DNA from: Sideroxydans sp. | GTDB lineage: Bacteria > Pseudomonadota > Gammaproteobacteria > Burkholderiales > Gallionellaceae | Assembly: GCA_027310725.1 (NCBI GenBank) | Contig: DAIDAG010000080.1 | Coordinates: forward strand, 1-64,000 | Reading direction: 5' to 3' | DNA: 64,000 nt | Part shown: positions 1-7,641 of the stretch, one piece after another | Layout of the letters: every line of letters begins with the position of its first letter | Numbering within the stretch: position 1 is the stretch's first letter | Program-made: the position numbers and the translations under genes | Notes under the pieces: model-generated | Databases searched by the model: none | Told to the model about the DNA's origin: nothing | What the model saw: the letters and a program-made list of their open reading frames with translations, nothing else

Positions 1-1
1 G

Positions 2-571
2 GGTGATCTGTATAAGGACAAGCTGCAGAGCGACTGCGCGTCTTGCCATGAGAAGGACGACAAGCACAAGGGGCAGGAAGGCAAAAAATGCGAGTCCTGC
101 CATGATGCGCAAACCTGGAACAAGACCACGTTCGACCACAACAGAATGTCGGCGTTTCCGCTGCTTGGACGTCACCTGCTGGTGGAATGCAAAAAATGTC
201 ACGCCGCAGTGACGTTCAAGGACGCAAGGTCGGATTGCTGGTCGTGTCACGAAAAGGATGATGTCCATAAACGCAAACTGGCGACCGAATGCCAGGTTTG
301 CCACAACACGCGAAACTGGAAGGCGTGGGATTTCGACCACAATAAGACCGGCTTCAAGCTGGACGGGCCGCATAAGAAGATCGGCAGCAACTGCTATGCC
401 TGTCACAAGAAGCCGATGGACAAAAAAGTGCTGCTGTCCGCTGCATGCGGAATTTGCCATGATCGCGACGATGTGCACAACGGCAATTTCGGCGACCGCT
501 GCGAACGTTGCCACGAAGGTAATGACTGGAAGCAGATCAGGATGGGCGTGACAATTACGCGAAAGAAGTAA
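2..571 (+). CDS. Multiheme c-type cytochrome, C-terminal part (5' end outside window)
   Basis: The reading frame is open from base 2, so the gene begins before the window; the ORF-track start at 146 is only an internal Met. The visible 189 residues hold eight CXXCH heme-attachment motifs (CASCH, CESCH, CKKCH, CWSCH, CQVCH, CYACH, CGICH, CERCH). A repeated unit of the type FDHN..(S/T)GF.L.G.H....C..CH resembles cytochrome c3/c7-like multiheme proteins. Such proteins are exported unfolded and carry electrons in the periplasm or at the outer membrane. The next gene is a second multiheme cytochrome 43 bp away, followed by an outer-membrane barrel, so a role in transmembrane electron transfer is likely (inference). 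Total heme number and the signal peptide cannot be judged from here. Confidence 0.9.
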   Translation, partial: GDLYKDKLQSDCASCHEKDDKHKGQEGKKCESCHDAQTWNKTTFDHNRMSAFPLLGRHLLVECKKCHAAVTFKDARSDCWSCHEKDDVHKRKLATECQVCHNTRNWKAWDFDHNKTGFKLDGPHKKIGSNCYACHKKPMDKKVLLSAACGICHDRDDVHNGNFGDRCERCHEGNDWKQIRMGVTITRKK

Positions 572-614
572 TAGGCTGAATGCACGCGGTAACAGTTAAA
601 TCAGGGGAGAGAAA

Positions 615-1673
615 ATGAAACGACCAGGACGAATATTGGGCAACATATTTGCCGTGATGCTGGCGGTATTTGCGCTACAGGCAATGGCCGAGACGCAAAT
701 GGCCGGGCGCGATTTCGATCACATGAACACCGGTTTCCCGCTTGTCGGCGGACACGCCACGGCCGCCTGCGAAATATGTCACGTTGCGGGGGTGTTCAAG
801 GGCACCCCCAGGAATTGTGACAGCTGTCATGCACTGGGAAGGCGCGTTGTGGCGACACCGAAACCCACCAACCACATTGTGACCGACGCACCTTGCGAGT
901 CCTGCCATTTCAATACCTTTACCTTCCTCGGCGCGCGTTACAACCACGGGACTGCACTGCCGGGACAATGCACGACATGTCATAACGGGTCGATTTCCAC
1001 CGGCAGGCCGGCAAGCCACGGCGTGGGCCTGAAGGCGACCGGCTCCTGCGACAGCTGCCACAGATCCTATTCATTTCTTCCTGCGAGCTGGAATCACGTC
1101 GGTGTGATACCGGGCAGTTGTGCCAACGCAGGTTGCCATGTTCAGGGTTCCAACCAGTACTACAGGTCGACAGCGACCCATGTTTATAACCTCATGCGCA
1201 ACAACGCGTGCGACGATTGCCATAACTATATTTCCTGGACGCCAAGGCATATGGCGCCAACCAAACTTTGCAGCGGCTGCCACAACGGTACCGATGCAAA
1301 AGGAACTACTTCATTCACTGGTCACGTCGCCATTACCGCAACCCAAAATTGCACGGATTGCCATACGACCACAACCATGAATTCGCCAAGCTGGGCAGGT
1401 GCGCTCGGAGCCACCCCGGCGGGCCACGTAACCTACACCCCTGGTGTTCCCTGCACCGTTTGCCATATCGGGACGACTGTGGCGACAGGCGCAGCCTTGC
1501 ACGCCTATCTGTCCCAGACGGCATGCAACTCCTGTCACTACAAAGGTGCCGTCGTCTATGCACCTAACCATCCGCCTCAACAAAGCAGCCACCAGGGGAA
1601 CGTGACGTGTTCGAGCAGTTCGTGCCACGCACCCGCAGGCAGAACTGGAACAGCGTATGTCAACTGGAATTGA
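615..1673 (+). CDS. Periplasmic multiheme c-type cytochrome, 10 CXXCH plus 2 CX4CH motifs
   Basis: Start ATG 615 follows AGGGGAGAG at good spacing. The N-terminus is a signal peptide (basic MKRPGR, hydrophobic core, cleavage probably after AMA near residue 25). Ten canonical CXXCH motifs are visible (CEICH, CDSCH, CESCH, CTTCH, CDSCH, CDDCH, CSGCH, CTDCH, CTVCH, CNSCH). Two expanded motifs, CANAGCH and CSSSSCH, have four residues between the cysteines; CX4CH can bind heme in some cytochromes, so 10-12 hemes are expected. The first repeat matches the DH.NTGFPL.G.H unit of the upstream cytochrome, indicating a shared family. No transmembrane anchor is seen after the signal peptide. Probable soluble electron carrier working with the neighbouring cytochrome and barrel protein; redox partner unknown. 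Confidence 0.92.
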   Translation: MKRPGRILGNIFAVMLAVFALQAMAETQMAGRDFDHMNTGFPLVGGHATAACEICHVAGVFKGTPRNCDSCHALGRRVVATPKPTNHIVTDAPCESCHFNTFTFLGARYNHGTALPGQCTTCHNGSISTGRPASHGVGLKATGSCDSCHRSYSFLPASWNHVGVIPGSCANAGCHVQGSNQYYRSTATHVYNLMRNNACDDCHNYISWTPRHMAPTKLCSGCHNGTDAKGTTSFTGHVAITATQNCTDCHTTTTMNSPSWAGALGATPAGHVTYTPGVPCTVCHIGTTVATGAALHAYLSQTACNSCHYKGAVVYAPNHPPQQSSHQGNVTCSSSSCHAPAGRTGTAYVNWN

Positions 1674-1776
1674 GCGGCCTGGGCGGCGTGGTTTCCCATC
1701 CGGCAAACGAAAGAATTTTCGGGCCTGTATAAATGAAAACGCACATGATTTATTTTAAAGTTGGCCAGGAGCAAGG

Positions 1777-3990
1777 ATGAGGAAACAATTCTTTAAGCGT
1801 CACAGATTCTTTGGCGGTTTATTGCTGACCCTTCTTCCTTTTCTCGCGGATGCACAGCCTCTGGATGACATAGAGATCGAGTATCAACGCCAGGGAGTCG
1901 TCGCGACCATTCGGCTGACCGGGCCGGTGCAGTACCTGCGCCATTTTCCGGAGAGCCACGGCAAGACACTGGAGATCTATTTCGAGCGAGTTCAGGGGGT
2001 GGCAAGCACAGAAGCCTGGGTGGATGACGAAGTACGCAAGTCTCCGCCTTCCGGACTCATTCCGGGCTTCACGGTGACCACACGGGATCAATTGACCAAG
2101 CCGAAATTGGTGATCGAGTTTTCACGGGAAGCGGAATTCAGTGTGGAAGCGGGCACGGACAGGCGGAGTTTCCTGATTACCATACGCCCGGACAAACAGC
2201 CGGCGAGCAATGCACCCCTGCCTTTTCTGCCTGCGATCAGCCCGGAAGAGAAACCCGCAGCCGGAACGACATTGAAGCCGGAGGAGGCGGCCGTGGCAGA
2301 CATCAGCCGGCAGGCGCGCGATTTGATGATACAGGCGCGCGATGCGCTCGCTGCCAAACAAAACGAACAGGCAGTCGAAGTCTTGAACAAGCTGTTGCTG
2401 TTGCCCCCCAACGATTACACCCAGCAGGGGCAGGAATGGATCGGGGTCGCGCGTGAACGCAGCGGGCAACCCGACAAGGCGAAAGTCGAATACGACCTGT
2501 ATCTGAGATTGTATCCGGAGAGTGCGGGTGCGGCACGTGTGGCACAACGTCTGGAAGGGTTGTCGGAGAAAGGGGGGGCGAACTCGCCGATGGCGGCTGC
2601 CGGCTCGGAAAAGAAACTGGCCCCCAGCGTGACCACATTCGGCGGCATATCCTCGCGTTATTACTACGGCAGAAGCAATATCGCGACGACCAGCACTTTC
2701 AACGGCGTGACGACGACCGATTCGCAATCGATGACAGACCAATCCATGCTCATCACCAGCGTGGACGCGTCGGAACGCTACAGAAATGAAAACTATGACA
2801 GCCGTCTCGTGTTCAGGGATGTGAACACCAAGAATTTTCTGTCCACTCAACCCGGCTACAATCGGGCAATTGCAGCCTACGGCGAAATCAAGGGCCGCAC
2901 GCAGAATTATCTGGTGAGAGTGGGAAGGCAGTCATCCATGGGGGACGGTGTGCTGGGGCTGTTTGACGGTCTGGCAGCTTCATATGGCGATGCACAAGAC
3001 CTGCGTGTGAACAGCGTGGCGGGAGCTCTGGTGGATTATTCGCCTGGGGCCAAACCGAGATTTGTCGGTGCCAGCGTGGACAAGGGGTCATTTTCGTTCT
3101 ACGGCATCAATCAAACGGTGGAGGGAGTGCTCGACCGGCGTGCGATAGGCTTGGAATACCGGTATTTCGACGACAAGAGAAATGCATACGGACTACTGGA
3201 CTACGATGCCTATTTCAAGGCGGTGAACGCAGCCCAGTTCATGGGCATGACGAAAGGGATGTATCTGCTGCCCGACGCGACCGTGAGTTTCATGCTGGAT
3301 CACCGCAAAACCCCTTCCCTGAGCATCCGCAACGCCCTGAACGGCGCTAGCACGTCATCGGTCAATGATTTGCTGCAAACCATGTCGGTCAGCAGCCTGC
3401 GCGATCTGGCCATGGCGCGCACTGCAACCGCGAATATGGGGCAAGTCGGCATCACTGTCCCCTTCCGCGAAAAATGGCAAGTTGGCGGCGACTTCAGATT
3501 GACCAACACGACGGGACTGGGTACCAGCGGACAGACGATAGATCCGGTCACCGGTTTGCCGATATCTCAGGGTACCGGTACCGCGACACCCCAGGGCTTT
3601 GTTCAAACCACACCGGGTCGCGGGTTGGAAAGAAGCGTGACCGGGCAAGTGATCGGGAGCAGCCTTTACAAGCAGGGGGATATCTGGTCGGGGAGCGTTA
3701 CTTTGAGCTCCAGCGGCACGGTGAACGGCCACACCGTATTCTTCTACAACCACAACCAGATCAACAGCGGCTGGATGGTGGATACGACGCTGCAGATGTC
3801 CAGTTTCAAAGATCAATTCGGCGGTACGACGACGCAAGTCATGCCCATGCTGCGCGGATCCTACCGTTTCAGGGAACGGTTCACTTTCGACACGGACTTG
3901 AGCTATCAGAAGATCGATACCAACGGCCCGCAAGTGAGTACGAGTATTTCCAGCCTGTTCTGCTCCGGGGGGGTGCGCTGGGATTTCTAA
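1777..3990 (+). CDS. Outer-membrane beta-barrel protein with periplasmic TPR-like region
   Basis: ATG 1777 is preceded by AGGA six bases upstream. Residues 1-26 form a signal peptide ending ADA. Residues about 30-145 form a beta-rich domain, about 170-260 a helical TPR-like stretch rich in Lys, Ala and Leu, and about 285-737 consist of alternating aromatic/polar strands typical of a large barrel. The C-terminal residue is Phe (GVRWDF), the usual signal for the BAM assembly machinery. At 737 residues it is long for a general porin. Directly downstream of two multiheme cytochromes, it could be the porin part of a porin-cytochrome conduit such as those proposed for neutrophilic Fe(II) oxidisers. 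That functional link is inference; no heme motif occurs in this protein. Confidence 0.8.
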   Translation: MRKQFFKRHRFFGGLLLTLLPFLADAQPLDDIEIEYQRQGVVATIRLTGPVQYLRHFPESHGKTLEIYFERVQGVASTEAWVDDEVRKSPPSGLIPGFTVTTRDQLTKPKLVIEFSREAEFSVEAGTDRRSFLITIRPDKQPASNAPLPFLPAISPEEKPAAGTTLKPEEAAVADISRQARDLMIQARDALAAKQNEQAVEVLNKLLLLPPNDYTQQGQEWIGVARERSGQPDKAKVEYDLYLRLYPESAGAARVAQRLEGLSEKGGANSPMAAAGSEKKLAPSVTTFGGISSRYYYGRSNIATTSTFNGVTTTDSQSMTDQSMLITSVDASERYRNENYDSRLVFRDVNTKNFLSTQPGYNRAIAAYGEIKGRTQNYLVRVGRQSSMGDGVLGLFDGLAASYGDAQDLRVNSVAGALVDYSPGAKPRFVGASVDKGSFSFYGINQTVEGVLDRRAIGLEYRYFDDKRNAYGLLDYDAYFKAVNAAQFMGMTKGMYLLPDATVSFMLDHRKTPSLSIRNALNGASTSSVNDLLQTMSVSSLRDLAMARTATANMGQVGITVPFREKWQVGGDFRLTNTTGLGTSGQTIDPVTGLPISQGTGTATPQGFVQTTPGRGLERSVTGQVIGSSLYKQGDIWSGSVTLSSSGTVNGHTVFFYNHNQINSGWMVDTTLQMSSFKDQFGGTTTQVMPMLRGSYRFRERFTFDTDLSYQKIDTNGPQVSTSISSLFCSGGVRWDF

Positions 3991-4120
3991 GTCGGCTGAG
4001 ACCGGTTGAGGAGTATTATCAGGACTTCGAGAAGTCGTTCGGCGATAGCCGCGAAAAGATTTCTGCCTGCGTTAAAAGTAGCGCGGGGATGGGGTGCGCG
4101 CCCATTGATTTTGGTATTCT

Positions 4121-4137
4121 AATAATGATTATTATTT
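4121..4137 (+). promoter_or_regulatory. Fur-box-like 6-1-6 palindrome upstream of sucC
   Basis: In the 214-bp gap between the barrel gene and sucC the sequence AATAATGATTATTATTT contains the inverted repeat AATAAT-G-ATTATT, which fits the 6-1-6 Fur recognition pattern and matches much of the classic 19-bp Fur box. A TTGATT at 4105-4110 lies about 17 bp before ATTATT, so a sigma70 promoter could overlap it. AT-rich palindromes also occur by chance; binding is not shown. The rest of the gap (3991-4104) shows no gene or clear terminator. Confidence 0.4.
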
Positions 4138-4204
4138 AAAGGATGCCAAACAGCGGATCTGACGCCGTCTGGTAAATTCCTCTCTTCCTAAAACAGGAGT
4201 CATC

Positions 4205-5368
4205 ATGAAAATCCACGAATACCAGGGTAAAGAGATACTGCGTGAGTTCGGCGTGCCGACTCCGCGCGGAGTAGCATGCTTTAGCGTAGAGGAGGCTGTC
4301 GCGGCAGCTCAGAAACTGGGCGGCAAAGTATGGGTGGTGAAGGCTCAGATTCATGCGGGCGGGCGCGGCAAAGGCGGCGGAGTAAAGGTGGCAAAGTCGC
4401 TGGATGAAGTGCGACAGTTTGCGGGCCAGATCCTGGGCATGCGTCTCGTTACTCACCAGACCGGACCCGAAGGCCAGGTGGTGCGCCGATTGCTGATCGA
4501 GGAAGGTGCGCAGATCGTCAAGGAATTCTATGTCGGCATGGTGGTGGATCGCGCTTCGCAGCGCGTGGCCCTGCTGGCTTCCAGCGAAGGCGGCATGGAG
4601 ATCGAAGAAGTCGCAAAACATTCGCCGGAGAAGATCCGAACCGTGCGTATCGATCCGGTCACCGGCCTGACCGATGCGGAGGGTGCGCAAGTGGCGCGTT
4701 CCATCGGTATTCCGGATGTGGCGAATGCCGAGGCGGTCAAGGTGCTGCAGGGTTTGTATCGCGCCTTCGTTGAAAAGGATGCGATGCTGGCGGAGATCAA
4801 TCCATTGATCATCACGGCGGACAACCGCGTGGTGGCGCTGGATGCAAAATTCAACTTCGATTCCAACGCACTGTACCGTCGTCCCGAGATCGTGGCTTAT
4901 CGCGATCTGGATGAAGAAGACCCGGCCGAGATCGAAGCGTCGAAGTTTGAGCTGAGCTACATTCAGCTCGACGGCAACATCGGTTGCCTGGTGAATGGCG
5001 CGGGGCTGGCGATGGCGACCATGGATATCATCAAACTGTACGGCGGCAGTCCGGCCAACTTCCTCGATGTGGGCGGCGGCGCGAACAAGGAGAAGGTGAC
5101 CGAGGCGTTCAAGCTGATGCTGAAGAACCCGTCGCTCAAGGCGATCCTGGTCAACATCTTCGGCGGCATCATGAAATGCGATGTGATCGCCGAGGGCGTA
5201 GTGGCGGCAGCACGTGAGGTGCACCTCAGCGTACCGCTGGTGGTGCGTCTGGAAGGAACCAACGTCGAGCTTGGCAAAAAGATACTGGCTGAATCCGGAT
5301 TGCCCATCATCTCCGGTAACGATATGGCGGACGCGGCGCAAAAAGTCGTTGCGGCTGCGAAAGGTTAA
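4205..5368 (+). CDS. sucC: Succinyl-CoA synthetase (ADP-forming) beta subunit
   Basis: Full-length SucC (387 residues, family norm about 388), starting at ATG 4205 after AGGAG. With SucD it interconverts succinyl-CoA plus ADP (or GDP) and phosphate with succinate, CoA and nucleoside triphosphate in the TCA cycle. The N-terminal ATP-grasp fold shows [18 protein letters not shown] and the glycine-rich [12 protein letters not shown]; the C-terminal CoA-ligase-like part contains [10 protein letters not shown] and VRLEGTN. sucD starts six bases after the stop codon, so the two are co-transcribed and made in equal amounts. The upstream gap carries a Fur-box-like palindrome, so iron-linked control is possible but unproven. 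Confidence 0.97.
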   Translation: MKIHEYQGKEILREFGVPTPRGVACFSVEEAVAAAQKLGGKVWVVKAQIHAGGRGKGGGVKVAKSLDEVRQFAGQILGMRLVTHQTGPEGQVVRRLLIEEGAQIVKEFYVGMVVDRASQRVALLASSEGGMEIEEVAKHSPEKIRTVRIDPVTGLTDAEGAQVARSIGIPDVANAEAVKVLQGLYRAFVEKDAMLAEINPLIITADNRVVALDAKFNFDSNALYRRPEIVAYRDLDEEDPAEIEASKFELSYIQLDGNIGCLVNGAGLAMATMDIIKLYGGSPANFLDVGGGANKEKVTEAFKLMLKNPSLKAILVNIFGGIMKCDVIAEGVVAAAREVHLSVPLVVRLEGTNVELGKKILAESGLPIISGNDMADAAQKVVAAAKG

Positions 5369-5373
5369 ACATC

Positions 5374-6255
5374 ATGTCCATACTGATCAACAAGAACACC
5401 AAAGTCATCACCCAGGGCATGACCGGCAAGGTCGGCCAGTTCCATACCTTCCATTGCAAGAGCTACGCGAACGGGGCGAATTGCTTCGTTGCGGGAGTGA
5501 ACCCGAAAAAGGCCGGCGAAGACTTTGAAGGGATTCCGGTGTATGCCAGCGTGCTGGACGCGAAAAAAGCGACGGGTGCGACGGTTTCCGTGATCTACGT
5601 CCCGCCATCCGGTGCGGCAGCGGCAATCGACGAAGCAGTGGAAGCCGATCTGGACCTGGTGATCTGCATCACCGAAGGTATTCCCGTGCACGACATGCTG
5701 AAGACCCGCTACAAGATGCAGGGCAAGCGTACGCTGCTCATCGGGCCGAACTGTCCCGGCCTCATCACGCCGGATGAGATCAAGATCGGCATCATGCCCG
5801 GACACATCCACAAGAAAGGCCGCATCGGTGTCGTGTCGCGTTCCGGGACGCTGACTTACGAAGCGGTCGGGCAGCTTTCCGCACTGGGTTACGGTCAGTC
5901 GTCCTGTGTGGGCATCGGCGGCGACCCGATCAATGGCATGAAGCATATCGATGTGATGCGCCTGTTTAACGACGATCCGGAAACGGACGCGGTGATCATG
6001 GTCGGCGAGATCGGCGGCAGCGACGAGGAAGAATGCGCGCGCTGGATCAAGGGCAACATGAAGAAGCCGGTGGTTGGTTTCATCGCTGGCGTTACGGCTC
6101 CGGAAGGCAAGCGCATGGGGCACGCCGGGGCGATCATCTCCGGCGGCCAGGGCGGAGCCAACGAGAAGCTGGCCGTGATGGAAGAATGCGGCATACACAT
6201 CACGCGCAACCCGGCGGAGATGGGGCGCACGATGCAAAAGGTGTTGAAAGGCTAA
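5374..6255 (+). CDS. sucD: Succinyl-CoA synthetase (ADP-forming) alpha subunit
   Basis: SucD of 293 residues, standard length. The N-terminal CoA-binding Rossmann domain opens with [20 protein letters not shown]. The phosphorylated active-site histidine lies in [17 protein letters not shown] near residue 250, the phospho-His that passes phosphate to nucleotide. Further family motifs are GPNCPG and GEIGGSDEE. It is spaced five bases from sucC. Downstream the operon is interrupted by an imperfect inverted-repeat element before the TerC-family gene, which may end or process the transcript. Confidence 0.97.
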   Translation: MSILINKNTKVITQGMTGKVGQFHTFHCKSYANGANCFVAGVNPKKAGEDFEGIPVYASVLDAKKATGATVSVIYVPPSGAAAAIDEAVEADLDLVICITEGIPVHDMLKTRYKMQGKRTLLIGPNCPGLITPDEIKIGIMPGHIHKKGRIGVVSRSGTLTYEAVGQLSALGYGQSSCVGIGGDPINGMKHIDVMRLFNDDPETDAVIMVGEIGGSDEEECARWIKGNMKKPVVGFIAGVTAPEGKRMGHAGAIISGGQGGANEKLAVMEECGIHITRNPAEMGRTMQKVLKG

Positions 6256-6258
6256 AAC

Positions 6259-6345
6259 GGAAAGGGATATGGGGGAAGGGGGAGGGGTGGAGGTTTCCCC
6301 TTGAGCACCGCAGGTGCGATCCCTTCTCGTTTATCCCTTCCCCGG
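6259..6345. repeat. Imperfect inverted-repeat (REP-like) element between sucD and the TerC gene
   Basis: Starting just after the sucD stop, a G-rich arm (GGAAAGGGATATGGGGGAAG) is mirrored by a C-rich arm at about 6321-6345. Between the arms sits a small perfect hairpin, GCACC-gca-GGTGC (6305-6317). It has no T-tract, so it is not a classical intrinsic terminator; it looks like an intercistronic palindromic repeat. Similar elements occur between cheZ and cheA and inside flhG. Confidence 0.5.
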
Positions 6346-6361
6346 TTTTGAAGGGAATGCC

Positions 6362-7102
6362 GTGCTGGAAATGCTGAGTTCAACCCAGTTCTGGGTGGAT
6401 GTGTTCAAGATCATCGTTATCGACTTGCTGCTCTCGGGGGATAACGCAGTGGTGATCGCGCTGGCGTGCCGCAACCTGCCGCTGGAACAGCGCAAGCGGG
6501 GTATTCTCTTTGGTGTGGCAGGGGCGATCACCCTGCGCGTAGTCCTCACTTTCTTCGCGGTCAGCCTGCTTTCGCTGCCATATCTCAAGCTGGTCGGCGC
6601 CTTGTTGCTGATCTGGATCGGCATAAAACTGATCCAGCCGGAAGAAGAGGAGCACGGCGAGGGTAATATCAAGGCTGATACTCACCTTTGGGGGGCGGTA
6701 AAAACGATCATCATCGCCGATTTCGTGATGAGCCTGGATAACGTGCTGGGCGTGGCGGGCGCGGCACACGGCAACGCCACCCTGCTGGTATTCGGCCTGC
6801 TGGTGAGCATCCCGCTCATCGCCTGGAGCAGCCAATTGGTATTGAAACTGATCGACCGGTTTCCTTTCATCATCTACGCGGGAGGCGCGCTGTTGGGCTA
6901 CGTCGCAGGTGAGATGCTGGCAGGGGAGGCGCTTTTCAAAACATTGCTGGACGCGCAACATGTATTGCACTGGCTGATCCCGGCGGGGTGTGCGTTTCTT
7001 GTACTGGTGGTTGGCAAGTGGCTGGCTGCACGCAAGACAGCGAAAGCACGGGTGATCGACCTGCTTGACGAACAGGTTCCATCCCCGCACGATAAATCCT
7101 GA
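6362..7102 (+). CDS. TerC/YjbE-family integral membrane protein (possible metal-ion exporter)
   Basis: The ORF is open from 6314, but the extra N-terminal residues lie in the repeat element and do not fit the family. GTG 6362 (after GAAGGGA) or ATG 6371 gives the usual opening, a short leader then FWVDVFKIIVIDLLLSGDNAVVIALA. The family hallmark acidic motifs in membrane segments are present: LSGDNAVVIALA and, in the second half, MSLDNVLGVAGAA. About seven to eight hydrophobic helices are visible. TerC-family members are associated with metal-ion (notably Mn) export and tellurium resistance; the substrate here is unknown. A universal stress protein follows eight bases after the stop codon, suggesting a stress-related operon. 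Confidence 0.85.
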   Translation: MLEMLSSTQFWVDVFKIIVIDLLLSGDNAVVIALACRNLPLEQRKRGILFGVAGAITLRVVLTFFAVSLLSLPYLKLVGALLLIWIGIKLIQPEEEEHGEGNIKADTHLWGAVKTIIIADFVMSLDNVLGVAGAAHGNATLLVFGLLVSIPLIAWSSQLVLKLIDRFPFIIYAGGALLGYVAGEMLAGEALFKTLLDAQHVLHWLIPAGCAFLVLVVGKWLAARKTAKARVIDLLDEQVPSPHDKS

Positions 7103-7110
7103 ACGGGTAA

Positions 7111-7542
7111 ATGACGATGAAGATATTGATTCCGGTAGACGGCTCGGCTGGCGCTAACCGCGCGGTGGAATACGTGATCAGAAGTGTTGCCTGGTTAAAG
7201 GAAACGCCGCAAGTGTGTCTATTGAATGTGCAATGGAAGTTGGCGTCCGGAAATGTAAAACTGTTTATAAATCAGGAAACTATCAATGATTACTATCGCG
7301 AGCAGGGTGCGTCCGCGTTGGCCGAGGCACGTGCGAAGCTGGATGCGGCCAGGCTTGCATATAGTTATCACATCAGTATCGGCGCGCCGGCTGAGGCCAT
7401 TGTGCAATATGCACAGGAGCAACAAGTTGATCAGATCGTGATGAGCGCTCATGGCCAGGACAAGTTGTCCAATCTGTTGCTTGGGTCGGTGGCCAGCAAA
7501 GTCACTCACTTGGCTAGCGTTCCGGTATTGCTCATTAAGTGA
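7111..7542 (+). CDS. Universal stress protein, UspA family
   Basis: This is a single Usp domain (143 residues). It opens MKILIPVDGSAGANRAVEYV, the beta1-alpha1 segment with the conserved Asp of the nucleotide-binding fold, and ends in LLLGSVASKVTHLASVPVLLIK, the C-terminal nucleotide-loop region. The canonical G-2X-G-9X-G(S/T) motif is only partial (HGQDKLSNLLLGS, second Gly replaced), so ATP binding may be weak. Met at 7111 or 7117 could start translation. It is eight bases downstream of the TerC-family gene and is followed by a terminator-like hairpin, so these two probably form one unit. Confidence 0.9.
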   Translation: MTMKILIPVDGSAGANRAVEYVIRSVAWLKETPQVCLLNVQWKLASGNVKLFINQETINDYYREQGASALAEARAKLDAARLAYSYHISIGAPAEAIVQYAQEQQVDQIVMSAHGQDKLSNLLLGSVASKVTHLASVPVLLIK

Positions 7543-7552
7543 AACGGCTGAT

Positions 7553-7578
7553 AAATCAAACAGGTATGGTTTGATTTT
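7553..7578 (+). terminator. Probable intrinsic terminator after the Usp gene
   Basis: A perfect 9-bp AT-rich stem, AAATCAAAC / GTTTGATTT, with loop AGGTATG runs into TTTT and more T-rich sequence. It sits between the usp stop codon and the kinase start and separates the two operons. Confidence 0.6.
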
Positions 7579-7641
7579 GAAAATTGTTTTAGTATTCGCC
7601 CTTGTGTGCTCAGTGATCGAGTGAAAACGGGCAGGGCGAAT

